From: an uncultured Erysipelotrichaceae bacterium
Lineage (GTDB): Bacteria; Bacillota_I; Bacilli_A; RF39; UBA660
Direction of reading: 5' to 3'
Assembly (NCBI GenBank): GCA_902766815.1
Contig: CACXEZ010000171.1
Coordinates: forward strand, 1 to 6,297
Length of the DNA stretch: 6,297 nt
The notes beneath the pieces are model-generated. The model did no database searches and had not been told where the DNA came from. It saw only the letters and a list, made by a program, of their open reading frames with translations. Of this stretch, positions 1 to 6,297 are shown in pieces (the first letter of the stretch is position 1; each line of letters opens with the position of its first letter). Position numbers and translations under genes: made by a program.

Positions 1-322
1 CTTTTTTAGCACCATGCCAATGCTTAATGTTTGCAGGTATTGTAATTACATCTCCTGACTTTAAAGATTGAGCTTCTTTCCCTTCTTACTGATACCAACC
101 TTCTCCATCTACACATATTAATATTTGTCCTCCACATGTACTTGCGTGATGAATATGGCAATTGTTTCTACAACATGGCTCAAATGTAACATTAGCAATA
201 AACAAACTTGTTTTAGACATATCAGTTAGTGGATTTAAATAACTATTACCTATAAAATATTGAGCAAATGCATTATTAGGTTCTCCTAATCCAAATATTC
301 CGCCTTTTGTTTCTTCCTTCAT
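1..322 (-). pseudogene. Cupin-domain protein, interrupted by an in-frame TAA and cut by the left window edge
   Basis: This is a small single-domain cupin of the kind often found with carboxymuconolactone decarboxylases; such proteins are metal-binding beta-barrels of poorly defined substrate. I start it at the ATG at 322 because AGGAGAGG lies just upstream; an open frame continues further upstream only into the group II intron. Visible: GEPNNAFAQYF near the N-terminus, the metal-ligand stretch NCHIHH, GGQILICVDGEGWYQ, then a TAA at 86-88. Reading continues in the same frame to the edge (EGKEAQSLKSGDVITIPANIKHWHG), which includes the KHWH segment carrying the C-terminal metal ligand. The stop therefore replaces one residue, and from my recollection of relatives (WYQEEGKE) that is a glutamate. 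Relatives as I recall them have Gly or Trp where three cysteines stand here (PCCRNNC, STCGG), which suggests further decay. The product as read is 78 residues and lacks the second half of the barrel. A sequencing error is possible. Confidence 0.8.
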
Positions 323-347
323 ATAATATTCCTCTCCTTTTATCCAC

Positions 348-356
348 ATTATATCA
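348..356 (-). promoter_or_regulatory. Extended -10 promoter of the cupin gene
   Basis: TGATATAAT is a perfect extended -10 (TGnTATAAT). The coding start is 26 bases downstream, which leaves an untranslated leader of roughly 18 bases containing AGGAGAGG. No good -35 is visible; the position 17 bases upstream falls inside the intron and reads GTCACT. The element begins at the very first base after the predicted intron 3' end. It probably worked before the insertion and still can, because extended -10 promoters depend little on a -35. Confidence 0.6.
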
Positions 357-358
357 AT

Positions 359-392
359 CGAGTAGGAGACAGTGACTAACTGCCGTCCTCTC
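359..392 (-). ncRNA. Group II intron domain VI with branch-point adenosine
   Basis: GAGAGGA at 392-386 pairs with TCCT-A-CTC at 367-360 as two helices (GAG/CTC and AGGA/TCCT). A single adenosine bulges at 363, seven bases from the predicted 3' splice site after CTCGAT. That is the expected geometry for lariat branching. The apical part of the hairpin (around CGGCAGTTAGTCACTGTC) pairs imperfectly. Confidence 0.75.
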
Positions 393-394
393 AC

Positions 395-426
395 ACCACC
401 GTACGTACGGTTCCGTATACGGCGGT
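395..426 (-). ncRNA. Group II intron catalytic domain V
   Basis: A 32-nt hairpin on the minus strand. The outer stem is ACCGCCGTA with TACGGTGGT (9 pairs, one G-U). A two-base CG bulge lies on the 3' side, then a 4-bp inner stem with a GAAC tetraloop. The CGC near the base is the catalytic triad form typical of class C. Apart from a few compensated bases in the upper stem it matches the O. iheyensis IIC domain V as I recall it, so the catalytic core looks intact. Confidence 0.88.
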
Positions 427-1001
427 TCGTTAAATAATATTCTTTTGTTCCTACTTTACGTTAAAATATAAATCACCTGCTACTTACTACCCTTTGTTTC
501 CAACATACTCTTGTAAGTGAGAGTTTCATCAACTTGTCTGGCTTTTTATTATATTTTACATGTTTTAGAACTAAATTTTATTTAACGTCTTGTCCTTTGC
601 TTCATATAGTTTCCTATGCTTCATCACTACTACGACAAGAACTGACTTCTTGATGTTCAACTATACATCACTGTATAGGTTACTTTTCTATTGTATCTTT
701 AAATCATATAATAGATAGCGTACCATCAAGACCTCACACGGTAAGTGCTAACACTTTCATCTCATCTAATCGCCACATTTACTGCATAAATCTCGTGTAG
801 TATTGGACTTCAGTTTGTTTAGCAGCCTCGTCCAATTTATACAGCCTTCATATGTGATTTCTGTTCGTCGAGCCAAGATTTTGCCTCCAACTTCCTTCAG
901 ATTCTACCTCACGATAGACACCCTTGTCTTTGGCTAGTGGTTCCTACTACCAAGCCCACAGGCGACTTTCACACCCTAGTTTTAGCACATGCGTGTCGCA
1001 C

Positions 1002-1031
1002 TAAGAAAAGCAGATTTTGATAATCTACTTT
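1002..1031 (-). terminator. Intrinsic terminator of the operon and 5' exon of the intron
   Basis: On the minus strand AAAGTAGATT pairs with AATCTGCTTT over 10 bp (one G-U) around a 5-nt loop, followed by a TTTTCTTA tail. The left arm overlaps the stop codon of the HAM1 gene. The group II intron begins at the next base after the tail, so splicing or excision would leave the terminator whole. The G-U pair forms only in minus-strand RNA, which agrees with the direction. Confidence 0.8.
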
Positions 1032-1596
1032 ATTTTTTTAATTTCTTTTTTAAATCTTTTATTGCCAAGGATCTAGCACTAACTTCGTTTTTTTCTTCAG
1101 GAGATAGTTCTGCTAATGTTAACCCATTTGGTAATTGAAATATCTCATCAAAGCCAAACCCATTTCTTCCTCTTCGTTCTTTTGATATAAAACCATTTAA
1201 AACTCCTTCTCCTATTATGATATCACTGCCATTATAATATACTAAAACGCATATTACTTGGGCAGTTCTATCATCATATTTATTTACTTCTTTAATTAAA
1301 TAATTGTTTCTTGCTTCATCTGTTGCATCTTCTCCTAAAAATCTATGTGTCATGACACCTGGAAATCCATTTAGAGCATTAATACATAGTCCTGAATCAT
1401 CAGCAATTGTTTCTTCTTTAGTTATGTTATATATTTCTGTTGCTTTCTTTTTAGCGTTTTCTAAAAAAGTATCTTGGTCTTCTACTACTTCTATATCTAT
1501 TCCTTTTTCTTTTAGTGAATATATTTTATATTCGTTTAGTATTTTTTTTATTTCTTCTAACTTACCTTTATTGTTCGTTGCTATTATCATATCCAT
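1030..1596 (-). CDS. RdgB/HAM1-family non-canonical purine NTP pyrophosphatase
   Basis: Members of this family hydrolyse dITP, ITP and XTP to monophosphates in the cytosol and keep deaminated purines out of DNA and RNA. Seen here: the N-terminal ATNNKGKLEEIK substrate motif (5-16), TFLENA (43-48), the central ADDSG (65-69), NGFPGV, GRNGFGFDEIF (143-153) and AELSPEEKNEVSAR (162-175), in 188 residues, close to the usual length of about 190-200. The stretch after PGV reads MTHRFLG, where classical members have YSARYAG, so this may be a sub-clade with altered specificity. Its start overlaps the upstream regulator gene. ATG at 1596 gives a 10-base overlap with a close AGGAG; ATG at 1590 gives the common ATGA overlap with better spacing and a protein two residues shorter. 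I cannot choose firmly. It is the last gene of the operon and ends in the terminator. Confidence 0.92.
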   Translation of the reverse strand: MDMIIATNNKGKLEEIKKILNEYKIYSLKEKGIDIEVVEDQDTFLENAKKKATEIYNITKEETIADDSGLCINALNGFPGVMTHRFLGEDATDEARNNYLIKEVNKYDDRTAQVICVLVYYNGSDIIIGEGVLNGFISKERRGRNGFGFDEIFQLPNGLTLAELSPEEKNEVSARSLAIKDLKKKLKK

Positions 1597-2300
1597 ACAT
1601 CTCCTTTTAAAGGTTTAAATTTATATTTTTGACTAGGTCTAAAGCCATTTTTCTCTGTATCTCTATCTTCTATTTTTTCACAATATTTAATTATTTTTTT
1701 TCTAAAATTTGACTTATCCACGTTAGAGTCTTTTATTAGCTCATATACAATTCTTACATCTTCTAATGAAAATGAACTTCCCATAAATTTGAATAAAATA
1801 TCTGTATTATCAATATTATTTCTAATTTTTTTATAACTTATTAAGAGATATAAAAGATTTCTTTTGATAATACTATCTTTCGTTGCTATTTCATGAATAT
1901 ACTCTATATTATTATTTTCTTCTTTTTCTATTGTTTTATATTTATATTGTTTTTCTCCTAGTGTAATGGTATTATTGTTTTTTATTTTAAAATCTATTAA
2001 CTGATAATTTTTGTTCAGTTTAATGATATTTTCAATATTTGTTATACCAAGATATATTACATCTACGCTATTTTTATTACTCATTGTAAATACTTGTTCT
2101 AGATGAAATATGTTAGAGCTAATGATTGTTGATATTTTTTTTCTAATTTGACTCTTCATATCACTACTATTATAAATTATTTCTGGTAATATATTGTCTT
2201 TATCAACTAATACTTTTATTTTCTTAATATCATTTTTTCTAATATTATTATTTTTCTCACTATCTAAGGCAAATAGACATATTATTAAATTTACTTGCAT
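1587..2300 (-). CDS. NrtR-like regulator: degenerate Nudix domain plus winged helix
   Basis: 237 residues. The C-terminal part (about 168-230: FKFMGSSFSLEDVRIVYELI, DKSNFRKKIIKYCEKIED, FRPSQKYKF) matches the winged-helix layout of NrtR-type Nudix regulators (FTLxxLQxVYE, DKRNFRRK, GRPAxLYRF). Residues 1-100 resemble a Nudix fold (VNLIICLFAL, then LEQVFTM and VDVIYLGI where NrtR has YLEQLYTF and the following strand). The Nudix box should lie near residues 38-62, but I see neither its glycine nor its REXXEE core, so it is probably a ligand sensor without hydrolase activity. Known NrtR proteins sense ADP-ribose and control NAD genes. Here the neighbours are purA and a purine NTP pyrophosphatase, so a purine nucleotide ligand is a reasonable inference. 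The start is ATG with AAGGAGAT five bases upstream. It is unusually rich in Asn, Lys and Ile. Family assignment rests mainly on the C-terminal half. Confidence 0.72.
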   Translation of the reverse strand: MQVNLIICLFALDSEKNNNIRKNDIKKIKVLVDKDNILPEIIYNSSDMKSQIRKKISTIISSNIFHLEQVFTMSNKNSVDVIYLGITNIENIIKLNKNYQLIDFKIKNNNTITLGEKQYKYKTIEKEENNNIEYIHEIATKDSIIKRNLLYLLISYKKIRNNIDNTDILFKFMGSSFSLEDVRIVYELIKDSNVDKSNFRKKIIKYCEKIEDRDTEKNGFRPSQKYKFKPLKGDVWI

Positions 2301-2348
2301 TTTTTATCTCCTTACTTATTACTAATGATAATTCATCAAGTTATATTT

Positions 2349-2354
2349 ATTATA
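2349..2354 (-). promoter_or_regulatory. Possible internal promoter -10 ahead of the regulator gene
   Basis: The 101-base gap between purA and the NrtR-like gene has no terminator I can accept, only A/T-only pairing. It contains a perfect TATAAT preceded directly by TG. The hexamer 17 bases upstream (ATGTAT) is a poor -35. In sequence this AT-rich a TATAAT is cheap, so the call is tentative. If real, it would uncouple the regulator and HAM1 from the upstream operon promoter. Confidence 0.3.
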
Positions 2355-2401
2355 CATTATTTTGTTCTTAAATACATCTAAATAAAGTTCTTTTTTATTT
2401 T

Positions 2402-3663
<1,262 letters not shown>

Positions 3664-3664
<1 letters not shown>

Positions 3665-5094
3665 TAATTTACCTCCTCTATATTTCTGTTGTGATATTTT
3701 TTTAATTTCAAACATTTATGATGTTCATTACTAAATGAATAAGGTATCCCTGTTATTTCTTCTGCTGCTTGAATTTCTTCTAACGAACAATTTAATATTT
3801 CTAAATAATTCTTTGGATTTTTAAGTAACTCATCAAACTGCTCATTACTAATTCCTTTTACAGGGCTTTCATAATCATCTGGTCTTTTCTTTCGGTTATA
3901 CTTATATAAATCATAAATACTAATATTATTTTCTTCTATTTTATGATATGGTGTATATAAGGTTGGTCTTATAAATGTTTTCATTTTTGTTAAATAATAG
4001 AAAGTATTAATGATATCCTGCCTAGTTTGATTAGGAATTCTAACCATTATCATAGCTTTTGCTGTAATTCCTGCTTCTTGAATATTTGCTATTGCCTGAT
4101 TTGTTTTTTCAAAAGCAAAGTCTTTGGTATGAATTGAGTTTAAATTTCCAGTGATTCCTTCAACACCTAAACCAATTAAACTACATCCAGAATATCCCAT
4201 TATTTTCAATAAATCAGCATCATCCATTAATAATTTATTACTTTTTGTTCTTGTTACTTCATCGATTCTAGTAGCACATCCCCAAGTGATATTAGGATGT
4301 TTTTCTCTTATCATTTTACAAAGAGCTAATACATATTTTTGATCTAAAGTTAAATTGGCTGCAAAAAATTCTATATATGGATAATCTTTTTCAATCATAC
4401 TTAGAGATTCATCAATATTTTCAATTGTTCTTCTTCTTTCTATTTTTCCTTCAGTAAGTTGTAGCAAGCAATGTTCACAATTAAATGGACAGCCAGTACT
4501 AACATTAATAACATATCTTACATGGTTATTTTCTTCATAATAAGCACTTGCTAGGGTATTTGGTGTAATTGTCCACTCATAATTTTCAATGTATTCACCA
4601 CTTGAAGTTTCTATAAATTGGTTGCTTCCTTTCTTTCTTACCTTCAATCCTTTAAGTACACTTATATCTTCATCTTTTTTATAATCCTTCAGAAAAGATT
4701 CAATACTTTTTTGATCATGTCCTGAACATGCCAAGGCATCAATTGGAATATTTTCAAATAGTTTTAGATGTAATCTAGGTACTGTACCATATCCCATAAT
4801 GAAAACATTTGGATACTTCTCTTTTATCTTTTCAATTAGATTTTTTGAATTACCAGCATTTTCATAACTTATATGCATGACTATTTTTTTGATGTTTTCT
4901 TTTTGAATTAACTCTATTATTTCAGAATCATTATGATATCCATATTCCCCATTAATATCTCCATCTCTATAAACAACTTTATTAGGAAATCTTTCTTCTA
5001 GATATGTGATATATTCACCAAACTGCGAAAAATGATAGTTGATATGCTTTACTTCCTTAGATTTTGGCCATATCATTAAATACTTTTCTTCCAT
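3664..5094 (-). CDS. B12-binding-like radical SAM protein, substrate unknown
   Basis: 476 residues from the ATG at 5094. I prefer this to the in-frame GTG at 5106 because AAGGTGA lies eight bases before the ATG and overlaps the GTG. Residues about 50-140 follow a cobalamin-binding-type Rossmann pattern (IKKIVMHISY, LIEKIKEKYPNVFIMGYG, then ACSGHDQKSIESFL in place of the usual GEGE-T-L), without the DxHxxG histidine motif. The radical SAM core starts at CPFNCEHC, a CX3CX2C whose cysteines 202, 206 and 209 should bind the 4Fe-4S cluster. GCSLIGLGVEG near 304-314 resembles the GCxxxxxGxES strand of the B12-dependent group (COG1032-like). A C-terminal region of about 90 residues is unassigned. 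Such enzymes usually perform methylations or ring rearrangements on unactivated carbons. It heads the operon and its stop overlaps the purA start, so a nucleotide-related substrate is possible but only inferred. Confidence 0.8.
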
Positions 5095-5183
5095 ATAATT
5101 ATTCACCTTCCTATTTTAAAACCTTAATTATTCTATAAACTTTTTTACTATATATTAATCAACTTTCTCACATTTTCCTTCTT

Positions 5184-5208
5184 ACATATAGTATAATATA
5201 CTATATGT
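5184..5208. promoter_or_regulatory. Perfect palindromic operator over the operon promoter
   Basis: A perfect inverted repeat with 12-bp arms ACATATAGTATA and TATACTATATGT around a single central base. It covers the -10 box and much of the -10/-35 spacer of the promoter at 5193-5221, so a bound dimeric repressor would block RNA polymerase. The only regulator in the window is the NrtR-like protein of the same operon, which makes autoregulation an attractive guess. A repressor encoded elsewhere is equally possible. Confidence 0.72.
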
Positions 5209-5221
5209 GTTTATTTGTCAA
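5193..5221 (-). promoter_or_regulatory. Promoter of the radical SAM / purA / regulator / HAM1 operon
   Basis: On the minus strand a consensus -35 TTGACA (5221-5216), a 17-base spacer and -10 TATTAT (5198-5193) form a strong housekeeping-type promoter. Transcription should start near 5186, which gives a leader of about 90 bases before the ATG at 5094. The high quality of this promoter, together with the palindrome on top of it, argues for an operon that is normally repressed and strongly inducible. Confidence 0.75.
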
Positions 5222-5270
5222 TATATTTATGGTATTTTTCACTATAAGTTTTTTCTTGTTATTACAACTT

Positions 5271-5303
5271 AAAAAGATATGTATTTCCTTTTTACATATC
5301 TTT
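5271..5303 (-). terminator. Intrinsic terminator downstream of the CMD gene
   Basis: AAAGATATGT and ACATATCTTT form a perfect 10-bp stem with an 11-nt loop, extended into a run of five T on the minus strand. It begins 12 bases after the CMD stop. It separates the CMD gene from the operon promoter downstream. The stem is A/T-rich but perfect. Confidence 0.75.
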
Positions 5304-5314
5304 GTTATTTTGTT

Positions 5315-5637
5315 TTACTTTTCATCTTCATATATTTCTTTTATTATTGGGAATGTACTCCATGCTTTGGGCCATCCACAGTAGAATGCTAGTTGTGTTA
5401 CTGTTTCTACTATTTCTTCTTTTGTTATTCCATTCTTTTTGCCTAAGGCAATGTGATGTTTTAATTGTTCAAACTGTCCCATAGAAAGTAATGCTGATAT
5501 TGTTATTAAACTTCTGTCTCTTGGGGATAATTCTTTTTCCTACTCCAAATTTCACCAAATAATACATCATCATTTAATTCTGCAAATTTAGGGACTAAAT
5601 CACCTAATATTGTTCTTCCTGCTGTTTGTTTTTCCAT
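5315..5637 (-). pseudogene. Carboxymuconolactone decarboxylase (AhpD-like) family protein, frameshifted
   Basis: Small alpha-helical family that includes gamma-carboxymuconolactone decarboxylase and AhpD-type peroxidase partners; the short stand-alone gut versions have no proven substrate. From the ATG at 5637 (GGAG upstream) it reads MEKQTAGRTILGDLVPKF...VLFGEIWSR, after which the frame is lost between 5540 and 5539. Inserting one base restores EKELSPRDRSLITISALL, GQFEQLKHHIALGKKNGITKEEI and AFYCGWPKAWSTFPIIKEIYEDEK to the TAA at 5315. That gives about 107 residues, the normal size. Helix motifs SPRDRSL, HHI and the C-terminal YCGWPKA are typical, although the classical CXXC of AhpD is absent. 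As written, translation ends after 43 residues. The gap sits where GGGAAAAA has probably become GGAAAAA, a homopolymer context where sequencing error is common. The cupin on the far side of the operon is the family's usual partner and is also broken. Confidence 0.85.
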
Positions 5638-5746
5638 TATTTCATCTCCATTTACTTAATTATTATTACTTACAATTATCTCTTTTTTTAAATAAATAGT
5701 TTATTTATACTATTAAGAAATAACTTACTATTTATCTGTTAATTTC

Positions 5747-5755
5747 ATTATATCA
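5747..5755 (-). promoter_or_regulatory. Extended -10 promoter of the CMD gene
   Basis: TGATATAATG is the same extended -10 as upstream of the cupin gene. The hexamer 17 bases further upstream (TATAAC) is a weak -35. The coding start is about 110 bases downstream, leaving a leader of roughly 100 A/T-rich bases in which I see no clear structure. No terminator is visible between csaA and this element, so some readthrough from csaA is possible. Confidence 0.5.
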
Positions 5756-5783
5756 TAAAAAATTAGCTTGTTATATCTGTTTC

Positions 5784-6113
5784 TTATCCTAATTTATCGC
5801 CATTAGTTACTTTTTTATCTGGTGTAATTAATACTACACCTTCTTTACTATAGGTTCCTAATACTAATACTTCTGACATGAAGTTTGCTATTTGTCTTGG
5901 GGGAAAATTAATTACTGCTAATATTTGTTTGCCAATTAAATCATCTGGTTTATATATGTTAGTTATTTGAGCAGAAGAGTTTTTTAGTCCTATTTCATCA
6001 CCAAACTCTATTTTTAATTGATAAGCAGGTCTTTTAGCTTTCTCAAATGTTTTTGCTTCTATAATGGTGCCTACTCTAATATCTAATTTTATAAAATCAT
6101 CAAATGTCGTCAT
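5784..6113 (-). CDS. csaA: CsaA, tRNA-binding-domain chaperone-like protein
   Basis: A single tRNA-binding (OB-fold) domain of 109 residues, matching Bacillus CsaA (110 residues) along its length: FDDFIKLDIRVGTI, AKRPAYQLKIEFG, IGLKNSSAQIT, IGKQILAVINFPPRQIA, SEVLVLGTY and the C-terminal TPDKKVTNGDKLG. CsaA is a cytoplasmic dimer reported to have export-chaperone activity in Bacillus; the fold is shared with the C-terminal domain of methionyl-tRNA synthetase, and its exact role is still loosely defined. I start it at the ATG at 6113 because AAGGTGAT sits six bases upstream. The frame extends further upstream but uses that ribosome-binding sequence as codons. The SSAQIT and NFPPR motifs are intact, and it is the only recognised gene outside the operon that looks undamaged. 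Confidence 0.95.
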   Translation of the reverse strand: MTTFDDFIKLDIRVGTIIEAKTFEKAKRPAYQLKIEFGDEIGLKNSSAQITNIYKPDDLIGKQILAVINFPPRQIANFMSEVLVLGTYSKEGVVLITPDKKVTNGDKLG

Positions 6114-6152
6114 TATATCACCTTCTTTCAATTTTTCTATGTACTAATTGTT

Positions 6153-6161
6153 ATTATATCA
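6153..6161 (-). promoter_or_regulatory. Extended -10 promoter of csaA
   Basis: TGATATAAT again, 40 bases before the csaA start, with a T-rich stretch (TTTTTT) at the -35 position. It implies a leader of about 32 bases. Upstream, the minus strand carries a short AGCA/TGCT hairpin followed by six T (about 6176-6192), which may be a weak terminator for whatever lies to the right. Confidence 0.5.
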
Positions 6162-6235
6162 TTTTTTATGGAAAGAAAAAAGCAAATTGCTCAAAGATTC
6201 TTCCCCAGTAGTTACAGTTTAGACTAGACAACAGA

Positions 6236-6272
6236 AAAAGCAGGTAGAAAATTTATGTTTCTATCTGTTTTT
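6236..6272. terminator. Terminator-like hairpin at the right edge, orientation uncertain
   Basis: AAAAGCAGGTAGAAA pairs with TTTCTATCTGTTTTT over 15 bp with a 7-nt loop. On the plus strand two of the pairs are G-U; on the minus strand the same positions become C-A mismatches. The hairpin is therefore more stable in plus-strand RNA, where it is followed by T-rich sequence. On the minus strand it is still followed by CTTTTT and could end a gene beyond the right edge. It may work in both directions. Confidence 0.55.
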
Positions 6273-6297
6273 ATATAAGTATCGGTTTACCATTTAA

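Larger units (their letters stand above)
357..1001 (-). mobile_element. Group IIC intron without a reverse-transcriptase ORF (645 nt)
   Basis: The minus strand from 1001 opens with GTGCGAC, the conserved 5' end of bacterial group II introns. It continues with domain I blocks I recognise from the Oceanobacillus iheyensis IIC intron: GGGTGTC, GGAATCTGAAGGAAG-like sequence (here GTAGAATCTGAAGGAAGTTG), GACGAACA and CATATGAAGGCT. A domain III-like GAGGTCTTGATGG and GAAGTCAGTTCTTG follow, then a short domain IV, and finally domains V and VI ending in CTCGAT at 357. Domain IV, roughly 428-620, normally holds a maturase/reverse transcriptase of about 400 codons; here it is about 200 nt with several stops. 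The element would therefore need a maturase supplied in trans, or be inactive. It sits directly after an intrinsic terminator in the same orientation, which is the known target of class C introns. It is visibly richer in G+C than the genes around it, which fits lateral arrival. Confidence 0.9.

Noticed and set aside
323..394. Longer cupin start inside the intron at 394
   Set aside because: The extra codons translate intron domain VI and the leader; a strong ribosome binding site stands before the ATG at 322.
1304..1618. Plus-strand open frames at 1304-1618, 2775-2969, 4151-4342 and 5302-5484
   Set aside because: Each lies antisense to a recognised gene, has no ribosome binding site and has the composition expected of a shadow frame.
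6271..6297. C-terminal tail LNGKPILI-stop of a gene entering from the right
   Set aside because: Only eight codons, in one of three frames with no family signature; the hairpin next to it is suggestive but not enough.

Overview
The window looks like a piece of a very AT-rich chromosome of a low-G+C Bacillota, possibly one of the uncultured gut Bacilli or Clostridia. The grounds are the strongly A/T-biased codons, strong AGGAGG-type ribosome binding sites, a Bacillus-type CsaA, and a cupin and carboxymuconolactone-decarboxylase (CMD) pair typical of gut Firmicutes. Tryptophan is read from TGG wherever I checked, so the standard code is assumed. Every gene I recognise lies on the minus strand, so transcription runs from right to left.

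Right to left: a hairpin at the right edge; csaA with its own promoter; a CMD-family gene broken by one missing base, with its own promoter and a terminator; then a TTGACA-17-TATTAT promoter overlapped by a perfect palindromic operator (12-bp arms). This promoter should drive a compact operon: a radical SAM protein with a B12-binding-like N-terminal domain; purA, coupled through TAATG but carrying an in-frame TGA at the P-loop glycine; after about 100 bases, an NrtR-like regulator with a degenerate Nudix domain; and a RdgB/HAM1-type NTP pyrophosphatase overlapping it. The operon ends in an intrinsic terminator. A 645-nt group IIC intron with no reverse transcriptase is inserted just past that terminator, in the same orientation. 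Beyond the intron lies a cupin gene that begins with its own extended -10 promoter, is interrupted by a TAA, and runs off the left edge.

The operon reads as a purine-nucleotide module. PurA turns IMP into adenylosuccinate, HAM1 removes non-canonical purine triphosphates, the NrtR-like protein may sense a nucleotide, and the radical SAM enzyme has no assigned substrate. The most notable points are this gene combination with its operator, the terminator-targeting ORF-less intron, and three separately interrupted genes (purA, CMD, cupin). Those lesions may be real decay or errors in the assembled sequence. The sequence alone cannot decide.
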